Positions 33,651-39,786 of a DNA stretch of 64,000 nt are shown here, piece after piece. Under the pieces are notes generated by a model. That model had not been told where the DNA came from. It did no database searches and saw only the letters and a list, made by a program, of their open reading frames with translations. Made by a program: the position numbers and the translations under genes. The DNA is from an uncultured Christensenellaceae bacterium (GTDB taxonomy: Bacteria; Bacillota; Clostridia; Christensenellales; Borkfalkiaceae). The stretch lies in the NCBI GenBank assembly GCA_910587005.1, contig CAJULB010000001.1:124001-188000 (forward strand). The letters are read 5' to 3'. Position 1 is the first letter of the stretch; each line of letters opens with the position of its first letter.

Positions 33651-34853
33651 TCAGTAGTTTAACTTGTTACCTTCAGCAATTAAAAACTCGTCGGATAGGT
33701 CGGTGTAAGCTTCACCCAACGCCCCGAGCGAGTGCCCCATAAACCGTTTTCGGGCGGTTTCGTTCACTCCGCACTCCACGCAGCGCGTGTTAAACGTTTC
33801 CCGCATGTCCTTTAAAGAGTGCCCGGGCAAAAGCGCGCGGAATTTCTCGCGGATACGTTGCGGAACGTAAAAGCGCAGCTCTTCCACTCCTTCAAGGTAC
33901 GGCCGCAGCATGGGCGATATAGGAATTTTTTTATATTCGACCTTTTTATTTTTGCGCTTACTGTTTACGGCGACAATAAAAGCGCCCTCGATACGCGCGC
34001 TGGCGTACTCGTTCGGGCGCAAGCCCGTATACAAAGCAACGGCAAACATAAGCTGCCATACCGTGCCCGCGGTAAGCTCCAACAGCCGGCGCTCTTCTTC
34101 TTTGGTTAAGGCTATGCCGTGCTCGCACTCATGCGGAATAAATACAACGATATCAAGCGGATTAAATTTAATAAGCCCGTGCTTTATTGCCGCCTCGAAT
34201 ATCTGATTTAACCGCCCGTGCACCTCGTCCGCGGTTTTGCCGTAGCCTTTGGCGGTGATTCCGTCCAAAAGCTGTTGGCACATTCCCGGCGTTATACTTT
34301 TAATCGGCAACGAGCCAAACAGCGGCTGTATGTGGTTTTTATAGCGGTTTGTTTCCGTTTTGTACGTCTGAGCGGTTACCGTGCGCCGCCAAAATGTTTC
34401 AAAATAGTACGTTGCGAATTCGTGGAAGTTTGTCGGAACGCCCGGCAACGGGTTGTCCTTGTCGTTGGCTTTAAGCGCCGCAATAAATCTAACTTTAAGC
34501 GCTTGCAAGTTAGGCGCCGACACAGACAGGTTATAACCGTTGCGTTTATATCGAGCTTCATAACTGCATGAATTTTTCCCGCGTATGCGTTTGCGGTAGT
34601 GCACCGTGCAACCTTCGGCGCGGAAGGTGTTTCTTAAATTTTTAGGCATTTTCAAAATCTCCTTGTCTGTAAATTTTAAAAAGCCTATAAAGTCCATTCT
34701 GAGCGGCGGTGCTGATGCGCTGCCGTTCTCGTCTACCGGTTGCCGCAGTTCTGCGGCGATTTGCGCCGCGAGCTGCTGAAATTCCGCGGCGTTGTTGTTT
34801 GCATGGGCGAGTACCAACTGCCCGGCAAGAGTTAAAATTTTTTGCTCGTTCAT
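33651..34853 (-). CDS. int: Tyrosine-type site-specific integrase
   Basis: Integrase/excisionase recombinase of the element, about 400 residues. It contains an N-terminal beta-rich arm-binding domain (around residues 55-135), a SAM-like core-binding domain (FHEFATYYFETFWRR) and a C-terminal catalytic domain. The catalytic residues are Arg in ALYTGLRPNEY, Lys in the KRKNKK hairpin, His/Arg in HSLKDMR, His in GHS and Tyr in EAYTDLS. The ATG at 34853 has GAGGAG 8 bases upstream. It lies next to attL and reads outward toward it, as usual for tRNA-targeting integrases. All catalytic residues appear intact. Confidence 0.95.
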   Translation of the reverse strand: MNEQKILTLAGQLVLAHANNNAAEFQQLAAQIAAELRQPVDENGSASAPPLRMDFIGFLKFTDKEILKMPKNLRNTFRAEGCTVHYRKRIRGKNSCSYEARYKRNGYNLSVSAPNLQALKVRFIAALKANDKDNPLPGVPTNFHEFATYYFETFWRRTVTAQTYKTETNRYKNHIQPLFGSLPIKSITPGMCQQLLDGITAKGYGKTADEVHGRLNQIFEAAIKHGLIKFNPLDIVVFIPHECEHGIALTKEEERRLLELTAGTVWQLMFAVALYTGLRPNEYASARIEGAFIVAVNSKRKNKKVEYKKIPISPMLRPYLEGVEELRFYVPQRIREKFRALLPGHSLKDMRETFNTRCVECGVNETARKRFMGHSLGALGEAYTDLSDEFLIAEGNKLNY

Positions 34854-34958
34854 TGTCTGAACTCCTCTTAAAGTATTCACCCGGTTAAGGTGTACCGCAA
34901 AGAGTAGTTCAAGCTTTTATAGTTTGGCAAGACATTAACCGCAAAAAGTTTTTTGCTT

Positions 34959-34984
34959 AATTTTTCCGAATATTCGGAAAAATT
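34959..34984. repeat. 26-bp perfect palindrome between int and repressor
   Basis: AATTTTTCCGAAT followed by its exact reverse complement, 5 bases from the repressor stop codon. It could end repressor transcription or bind a protein. Its core TTCCGAATATTCGGAA is nearly the same as a palindrome at 39594 near the other end. Confidence 0.7.
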
Positions 34985-34988
34985 TTAC

Positions 34989-35360
34989 TTATGCTCTGTT
35001 TGCCATGCTCGCCGCGGGCGGCGTGTCGTTGTCGCTGCCGTTCAGAGTTCTAACCATTTTTAAAATAAACTCCTGCAAATAAGGCGACAGTTTACGAAAC
35101 TCGTATAATAAATCGTCCTCTATCGGCGTGATATACTCTCTTTTTGTTGCTCTAATTCCTGCAGCTATTTCTTCCGCAGTAAAGCCGCTACCAATGCCCA
35201 ACGCGCGCTCAATTGCTTGTATGGTATCTATACGCGGATTTTTCGTATGTCCTGAAAAAATATCGTCAACGGTGCGCTTAGGTATTCCTGCTAAATCAGA
35301 TATTTCTTGAAGTGTCATTTTTCTTTTTTTCTTTTCAATTCTGAGTTGTTCAATAGTCAT
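34989..35360 (-). CDS. XRE-family repressor (CI-like)
   Basis: A 123-residue DNA-binding protein. The helix-turn-helix is MTLQEISDLAGIPKRTVDDIFSG, followed by NPRIDTIQAIERALGI, a common phage/ICE repressor pattern. The C-terminal half is helical (LLYEFRKLSPYLQEFILKMV) and may mediate dimerisation. There is no peptidase domain, so no RecA-type self-cleavage is expected. The ATG at 35360 follows AAGGAGG by 6 bases. It is divergent from a second XRE gene across an operator region with three related sites, and probably keeps the element silent. Confidence 0.88.
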   Translation of the reverse strand: MTIEQLRIEKKKRKMTLQEISDLAGIPKRTVDDIFSGHTKNPRIDTIQAIERALGIGSGFTAEEIAAGIRATKREYITPIEDDLLYEFRKLSPYLQEFILKMVRTLNGSDNDTPPAASMANRA

Positions 35361-35387
35361 ATTATGCCTCCTTAATTGTATTTTAAA

Positions 35388-35487
35388 AAAAATCACGGTA
35401 AATTGCAATATTTTTATTAAATTTGTTTGACTATCGCAAAATATCGTGATAATATTGTTTACAACATAACGTTTAACCGTGATTTTT
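35388..35487. promoter_or_regulatory. Divergent operator/promoter region of the element switch
   Basis: Three related sites: ATCACGGT at 35392-35399, ATCGTGAT at 35443-35450 and ACCGTGAT at 35476-35483. The outer two are inverted copies of TTTA(A)CCGTGATTTTT and lie just upstream of each gene's ribosome-binding site. The rightward promoter is TTGACT (35427-35432) with TAATAT (35450-35455), 17-base spacer, so the middle site overlaps its -10. Confidence 0.7.
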
Positions 35488-35497
35488 AAGGAGATTT

Positions 35498-36031
35498 ATG
35501 AACAGAATAAAAGAATTAAGAAAAGCAAAAGGCATATCCACAGTACAATTAGGCAAATATTTAGGCTTAACTAATGCGACAATAACGAATTATGAGAACG
35601 GGCGCAGAAATCCTACTCCCGCAACTTTAATAAAGCTTGCTGACTACTTCAACGTAACGGTTGACTACTTAATAGGACGTGACGATAACTCGCCGGAAGC
35701 GATAGCCGCAACACTCCACACACAATTAAAGCAATTAGCGGTAACAATGCCCGCGACAGACGAAACGTCTAAAACCGTTAGAGGCTTTTTAAAATTCAAT
35801 TTTTGGGAGCGCTTGCAGTTGCCTAAGGCGTTCCGCAAGTTATTGAAGGAGCATGACAACGTTGTTTTTTTAGATAAGTACATAGACGGTAACGATAAGC
35901 TTTATGAGGGCTATTTTTGGCTTGATAGGTCTGCCGGTGATAAAATTGCCGTTATCGGTGAAGATTTAACCACTTTAAAGCGCGATTTTATAGCAACCGT
36001 TAACGAACGTTTTGCAGGCGGTGCAAAATGA
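35498..36031 (+). CDS. XRE-family regulator (Cro-like) of the element
   Basis: A 177-residue protein. An N-terminal helix-turn-helix (TVQLGKYLGLTNATITNYENG, then FNVTVDYLIGR) is followed by a roughly 110-residue C-terminal region not recognised by family, containing FWLDRSAGDKIAVIGEDL. AAGGAG precedes the ATG by about 5 bases. It is the first rightward gene, in the Cro/Str position, and the next gene overlaps its stop by 4 bases. It probably opposes the divergent repressor and controls the downstream genes. Confidence 0.85.
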   Translation: MNRIKELRKAKGISTVQLGKYLGLTNATITNYENGRRNPTPATLIKLADYFNVTVDYLIGRDDNSPEAIAATLHTQLKQLAVTMPATDETSKTVRGFLKFNFWERLQLPKAFRKLLKEHDNVVFLDKYIDGNDKLYEGYFWLDRSAGDKIAVIGEDLTTLKRDFIATVNERFAGGAK

Positions 36032-36735
36032 GCAGCCGCAAGCGCGAGCCGGAAGGGCAAAAACTGCCGCCATACGTTGGCGAGGACGGTAGATTATACT
36101 TTAATTTTGCGCAAGGGCTTGAAGTACTTATCCGAGAACGCTCGCCCGGTACAACAAACGTTTTTGACGAATACACCTACAAAATAACGGCATGCAGATA
36201 CATAGGCGGCACGGAATATTATGACGTTGAGCAAAACGGCATAGCAAAGCCCGCGCCGGACAGCGCAAACCGCGTTAAATACCTTATAAGCCGTTACGGC
36301 GTTAAAACGCTTTACACTGGCATGCGGTTAGAGCTGCCGCTCACCGTTGAGGAAGTACAAAGATATTACGAAAATATTGAACGCGTTTTTGATACGTCCT
36401 ACGCCACCGCAATGCTGATACCGGAATATAAAGCAATACGCGCGGAGTTAACAAAAACCGCTTGCAAAATAGGTTACGCCGAAGCCTACCATCGTTTAAC
36501 CGAAGCCGCAGAGCTGGAAGCCCGGCAAGAGGAATTACAAACGCAAGCGGAAAATATTTTGCGGGCGCACTACATTAACCCGGACGATTTAAAAATAACT
36601 CCACGTTGCGAGCGTTGCGGCGGTAAAGGTTTTGACGTTTTCGGCATATGCTGTTGCGCGGAACGTCAGCGCGATAAAATCAAGGCTTATAACGCTGCCG
36701 AGCGGTTACGGCTTAGGCGGCTTATAAATAACTAA
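36028..36735 (+). CDS. Element protein with C-terminal zinc-finger motif
   Basis: A 235-residue protein of unknown family. The first about 120 residues are beta-rich; the middle is a long charged helix (EAAELEARQEELQTQAENIL). The C-terminus has a zinc-finger-like CERCGGKGFDVFGICCC, similar in spacing to DnaJ-type or phage replication zinc modules. Translation is coupled to the Cro-like gene through an ATGA overlap. A role in replication or regulation of the element is plausible from position only. Confidence 0.7.
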   Translation: MSSRKREPEGQKLPPYVGEDGRLYFNFAQGLEVLIRERSPGTTNVFDEYTYKITACRYIGGTEYYDVEQNGIAKPAPDSANRVKYLISRYGVKTLYTGMRLELPLTVEEVQRYYENIERVFDTSYATAMLIPEYKAIRAELTKTACKIGYAEAYHRLTEAAELEARQEELQTQAENILRAHYINPDDLKITPRCERCGGKGFDVFGICCCAERQRDKIKAYNAAERLRLRRLINN

Positions 36736-37006
36736 CGCCCAAGGGCGCGCAAATTGCGGAAAAGCGTTTGCGCGGGTAAGGCGGCGCGGCTGAATTACAA
36801 CGGTTGCGGCGCTATAACACGGCAACACTCCCCCGCTGCTTACGTCGGCGGGGCGAGCAAGCCACAATAACATAGCATACACTTAGGTTTTTTCATCATA
36901 TTCCTCCTTAAAATCGGAGTAGGCGCGGGCGAGTATGGGCAAGGCTCGCCCGCTGCCGAAACGATACCCGAGGAACAGCTAAAAATTTAATATCGAGGTA
37001 ACAACA
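36736..37006. other. Non-coding gap in the element with hairpins
   Basis: No rightward gene was found here. Visible structures are a 9-bp hairpin GCGGGCGAG/CTCGCCCGC (36925-36953) and a CCCCCGC...GCGGGG arm (about 36829-36852). The CGGCAACACTCC before that arm recurs as CGGTAACACTCC near 38560. An 18-19 codon minus-strand frame (36840-36899) has a good ribosome-binding site. Confidence 0.5.
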
Positions 37007-37186
37007 ATGCAATACATAATCGACAGCGACAAGCTGGACGTTAAACAGCTTGAGGAGTTCATGCTGTTTTTATCAAAATTAATATTTGAGTGCCACAAAC
37101 AAAACGCGGAGGCCGAACAAAACGAGCGCTCCACCGCCCTATTAAATCAAGCGGTCAACGAAACGCGCAAAGGCGGCGCGCAATGA
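37007..37186 (+). CDS. Small element protein, 59 residues
   Basis: A short acidic, helical protein starting MQYIIDSDKLDVKQLEEFML and ending RKGGAQ. CGAGG lies 9 bases before the ATG. Its stop overlaps the next start in an ATGA, as in translationally coupled phage genes. It has no recognised domain; heptad-like spacing suggests a coiled coil. It is supported by the start signal and tight packing rather than homology. Confidence 0.6.
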   Translation: MQYIIDSDKLDVKQLEEFMLFLSKLIFECHKQNAEAEQNERSTALLNQAVNETRKGGAQ

Positions 37187-37368
37187 CACTTAAAGAAATA
37201 CTCGAAGATTTAAAAGATTTAAGCTTACACTTAACGCGGATTTATGCGGCTGTTGGTGAAGCACTATCTGAGGAAGAGCAAAACCGCAATAAATATTTGA
37301 AGTTTGTCAAATGCGAAAAAGCCGACACGGCCGAACAGCAAAAAAGGAGTGTAAAAAATGGACGCTAA
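37183..37368 (+). CDS. Small element protein, 61 residues
   Basis: Starts MTLKEILEDLKDLSLHLTRI in the ATGA overlap with the preceding gene and ends in a basic tail. It appears to be an all-helical protein of unknown function. Coupling on both sides (it overlaps the next gene by 11 bases) places it in the rightward operon of the element. The overlap start is preferred to an in-frame ATG 93 bases upstream, which would run through the preceding gene in another frame. Confidence 0.6.
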   Translation: MTLKEILEDLKDLSLHLTRIYAAVGEALSEEEQNRNKYLKFVKCEKADTAEQQKRSVKNGR

Positions 37369-37939
37369 TACATACATAGCCGAGGCGGCACGCGTGCAGC
37401 AAAGCAACGATTTTACTGCATGCGTAAACGAAATACACCGGCAGCCGCTGAAATTTCCGGAATTGCGGGAACGCTTAAAACATATTGCGAGCTTATGCTG
37501 GGGTTTGTCAATAGACTTGCAAAACGAAATCGAATTGCGCGAGACGCTGGAACGCGGCTACAACCACCAACGCAAAGCATTGCTTGAATTATTCGAGCAA
37601 CTAAAAAATTGCACTCTTCCGGCGCATGAGCAAGTAAGGTTTTACAAGCAAGGCATTAAAAAAATACTATATCCGAACGGCGTTGGCACACGTGCAGGCG
37701 CTAACACCCCGGCAACCGAACTCACGCCGGAAGATTTCGAAGCACGTGCAAAAAAACGAAAAGACCGCCGCGAGTACCACAAAAAGCAAGTTAAAGTACC
37801 TAAGCGGTTGCCGGACGAGGCATTATCGCCGGAAGAGTTAGCAAAGCGCGAACGCCAACGCGAATATAAGCGCCGCTATATGGAAAAGAAAAGAGCCGCT
37901 CAGGCACAAGGGGGAAATAATGACAATGAAAATACTTAA
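37358..37939 (+). CDS. Basic, helical element protein
   Basis: A 193-residue protein with AAAAAGGAG about 8 bases before its ATG. The N-terminal part is helical with a possible coiled coil (LQNEIELRETLERGYNHQRK). The C-terminal third is strongly basic (KKRKDRREYHKKQ, KRERQREYKRRYMEKKR), suggesting nucleic-acid binding. No known family was recognised. It overlaps both its neighbours, indicating operon expression. Confidence 0.65.
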   Translation: MDANTYIAEAARVQQSNDFTACVNEIHRQPLKFPELRERLKHIASLCWGLSIDLQNEIELRETLERGYNHQRKALLELFEQLKNCTLPAHEQVRFYKQGIKKILYPNGVGTRAGANTPATELTPEDFEARAKKRKDRREYHKKQVKVPKRLPDEALSPEELAKRERQREYKRRYMEKKRAAQAQGGNNDNENT

Positions 37940-38117
37940 AGGCGCGCCTATAAAGGGCGCAGTTATAGGAAAAATATTTAAAGCGAGCGAGCAAGCGGAA
38001 TTTTTTGCCGCCGTAGAACGCGTAAAGGCTAACGGCTTAACCGCCGAAGCGCGCGTAAGGTTAGGAAACGGCAACGCGTTTGCCGGTGCTGTGCTTGCCG
38101 TTGATACCGGAGTGTAA
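37920..38117 (+). CDS. Small element protein, 65 residues
   Basis: Begins MTMKILKGAPIKGAVIGKIF and overlaps the previous gene by 20 bases, with AAGGGGG about 7 bases before the ATG. A helix AEFFAAVERVKANG and a short strand region follow. No family was recognised. Gene density, the ribosome-binding site and the adjacent paralogue of the integrase domain support expression. Confidence 0.6.
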   Translation: MTMKILKGAPIKGAVIGKIFKASEQAEFFAAVERVKANGLTAEARVRLGNGNAFAGAVLAVDTGV

Positions 38118-38121
38118 AGCA

Positions 38122-38367
38122 ATGGCAAAGCCTATAAATTACTCCGTACGGCTCAATAATTCAGAGTTAAAACGCTTACCGCAAGGCGTGCGCAATGCCT
38201 TGAAGGTAAAGCGCAACTACTTAAATATTACGGCGCAACGTCTGGATGGCGGCGCTGTGGTGTACACTGTTAATTTTAGATGGGGCGGCTATAATATTTA
38301 CGCCGTTTCGGCCGTTGATATTGCCGACGTCAAAGAGCGGTTCATAGCTGCGGCTAATGCAAACTAA
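38122..38367 (+). CDS. Stand-alone homologue of the integrase arm-binding domain
   Basis: An 81-residue protein whose sequence aligns with residues of the element's own integrase N-terminal domain. Shared features are E..K/R.(L/M)P...RN, a beta strand Y, then GYN, and a nearly identical helix KxRFIAAxxAN at the end. GGAG lies 9 bases before the ATG at 38122, which is chosen over an upstream start inside the previous gene. No catalytic domain is present. It could act as an excision factor, a competitor for arm sites or a transcription factor. The homology is visible; the role is inference. Confidence 0.75.
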   Translation: MAKPINYSVRLNNSELKRLPQGVRNALKVKRNYLNITAQRLDGGAVVYTVNFRWGGYNIYAVSAVDIADVKERFIAAANAN

Positions 38368-38409
38368 ATACCACCCGGTACAGCGGGCGCAATACAAGCC
38401 CGCTTTTAT

Positions 38410-38484
38410 TGAAGGGTAGCGCAATGGCAGCGCACACGATTTTTAATTGCCGTGTTGTGGGTTCAACTCCCACCCCTTCAACCA
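38410..38484 (+). tRNA. tRNA-Lys-like (TTT) gene carried by the element
   Basis: Acceptor TGAAGGG/CCCTTCA with discriminator A and CCA, D arm GCGC...GCGC, T arm GTGGG-TTCAACT-CCCAC, total 75 bases. The 7-base anticodon loop TTTTTAA would give anticodon TTT (Lys), but in that register only the three inner pairs of the anticodon stem form. An alternative ACACG/CGTGT stem leaves a 12-base loop. It may be functional, degenerate or a tRNA mimic. Confidence 0.65.
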
Positions 38485-38840
38485 AAACAAGCCCCCGGCA
38501 GGGTTCAAACCGCGTTAGCGTTCTCATAAACACGGACACAGGGCAAGCTTGCCGCGGGCGGTAACACTCCGACATGCACCCCCGCGGCGGGGTTCGCGCT
38601 TAATAGTAAAATCGTTGCTCATCGGAGAGCAGAACGGCGAACATTATGCGAGCAACGGACAGGCGTCGCCCGACGTTGCCGCAAATGGTTGTCGTTTCTG
38701 AGCGACGATTTTCAAGCGCGATACACTTTGAAAATAATCGGGGACACGGGGCAGAGCCTCGCGCCTAAAACATTGTCAGACTTGCCTAAATGGCAATGTC
38801 TGACACGTGCTAAAATACCAAAACAGGGGAAACTAAATCA
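38485..38840. other. Non-coding structured region B of the element
   Basis: No gene. Features seen are the 24-base repeat copy GTTCAAACCGCGTTAGCGTT... (38503-38526), a CCCCCGCGGCGGGG hairpin (about 38580-38593), two copies of GACAC(A/G)GGGCA, and a TGTCAGAC...GTCTGACA stem-loop with inner TTGCC/GGCAA (38774-38805) just before the winged-helix gene. The structure suggests RNA or replication-origin function. Confidence 0.5.
38503..38526 (+). repeat. 24-bp direct repeat, copy 1
   Basis: GTTCAAACCGCGTTAGCGTT followed by CTCA. The same sequence with one change occurs at 39361-39384, the only other place seen. Confidence 0.75.
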
Positions 38841-39095
38841 ATGGCAAAAGTAAGTTTGAAACAGGTTTTGACACGCTTAACGCCGAAATACGGCGAGTTT
38901 ATGAAGCTGATAAACTACATTTACAGCGTGCAGGGAACGGAATCGGCGCGGCTTGATTTTAGCGCCGCCGCTAAGGTTCTCGGCTTGGACTGGAAAACTG
39001 TCAAGAGGCTTTGTGACAAGCTCGCAAAAGCAAATATAATCTACTATGAAGGCGCTGGACTGCGGCTTAATTCCGCCGTTCTGATTACCGAATAA
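38841..39095 (+). CDS. Small winged-helix/HTH protein of the element
   Basis: An 84-residue protein; the middle LDFSAAAKVLGLDWKTVKRLCDKLAKANII has the shape of a winged helix with recognition helix DWKTVKRLCDKL. AGGGGA lies about 10 bases before the ATG. It has no close family match. It may be an excisionase-like or regulatory protein. It is the last gene before the right attachment site, separated from the operon by structured non-coding DNA and a stem-loop, so it may have its own regulation. Confidence 0.65.
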   Translation: MAKVSLKQVLTRLTPKYGEFMKLINYIYSVQGTESARLDFSAAAKVLGLDWKTVKRLCDKLAKANIIYYEGAGLRLNSAVLITE

Positions 39096-39360
39096 AGCAA
39101 ACAATTTAATATATAGCGCGCCGCCCTTTAAGCGCTTTACAAGCAGGTCAGGTTTCGGAGTATAAGCCACCGCATTAAAGTTACGCTCCGTCCACGTTGT
39201 CAGCGTGGTAAAATAATAGACGGCTGGAAGCCTATGAAAATTTAGCCGCCGCGGGGCATAGGGTGCGGCAACGGTGCAAACCGTTACGGTTAAATTTTGG
39301 AGCAAGTGCTCTTCCATTCAGGGGGAGCAGTATGCCCTAACCTCACACACGCCGCGCGAC

Positions 39361-39384
39361 GTTCTAACCGCGTTAGCGTTCTCA
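39361..39384 (+). repeat. 24-bp direct repeat, copy 2
   Basis: GTTCTAACCGCGTTAGCGTT followed by CTCA, 23 of 24 bases identical to 38503-38526 and in the same orientation. Confidence 0.75.
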
Positions 39385-39593
39385 CATTCAAACGCTTTTA
39401 ACCACAGTTTAAGGCAAGGTGCGCCTATTTAGCAAATAGGCGGCCGTAAATGATTATACGGTAAGCGCTCGCGGCGAGTGCGCCTTAATGTGTGCATGCA
39501 CATTTACAGCGAGCGCAGAGCGTTTTAAAATAGCCGCAAGCGGCTTTAAGCTGTTAAGGGTTTGTTTGTCGGTAGCCGGGCAAACCTCTGAAA

Positions 39594-39609
39594 TTCCGGA
39601 TATCCGGAA
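39594..39609. repeat. 16-bp perfect palindrome near the right end
   Basis: TTCCGGATATCCGGAA. Differs at only two symmetric positions from the core of the 26-bp palindrome at 34959-34984, suggesting a shared binding protein. Confidence 0.65.
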
Positions 39610-39686
39610 AACAAGCAAAGCGCCCGGACATATTCGAGCGCCTTCTATTATGGACTTTATAGGCTATAATTGTGTTATGGCTATTG

Positions 39687-39704
39687 TTGGGGCAATATTG
39701 GGGC
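39687..39704 (+). repeat. Right candidate integrase arm-type sites
   Basis: TTGGGGCAATATTGGGGC, two direct copies of a TTGGGGC core 11 bases apart, 82 bases inside attR. It matches the left pair at 33631-33648 in 16 of 18 bases, same orientation. Confidence 0.6.
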
Positions 39705-39786
39705 GTAACTTGACAAGCGCTTAAAACTATGCTATTTTTAGCTCGTTAGGCGCGATTATCGGCGATTTTTGAGCCTTCCGGCAGGC

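Larger units (their letters stand above)
39096..39786. other. Non-coding structured right arm of the element
   Basis: About 690 bases without a supportable gene but dense with inverted repeats: GCCTATTT/AAATAGGC (39423-39441), CCGTA/TACGG (39443-39461), TGTGCATGCACA, AGCCGC/GCGGCT (about 39531-39544) and TTCCGGATATCCGGAA (39594-39609). It also holds the second 24-bp repeat copy and tandem TGGGGCAA boxes (39687-39704). It is a candidate replication origin, transfer or packaging site, or structured RNA. Confidence 0.55.

Noticed and set aside
34218..34571. 117-codon plus-strand frame
   Set aside because: Antisense to the integrase core, without start signal; a shadow of a real gene.
38354..38575. 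Minus-strand frame containing GVGVEPTT
   Set aside because: This well-known false peptide arises from reading a tRNA gene in antisense; it overlaps the tRNA-Lys-like gene exactly.
38877..39317. 146-codon minus-strand frame over the winged-helix gene and right arm
   Set aside because: It is antisense to a gene with a good ribosome-binding site, spans inverted repeats, and has no start signal or recognisable domain.
39488..39724. 78-codon plus-strand frame at the right end of the element
   Set aside because: It runs through several palindromes and the arm-site boxes, has no ribosome-binding site, and its composition is not protein-like.
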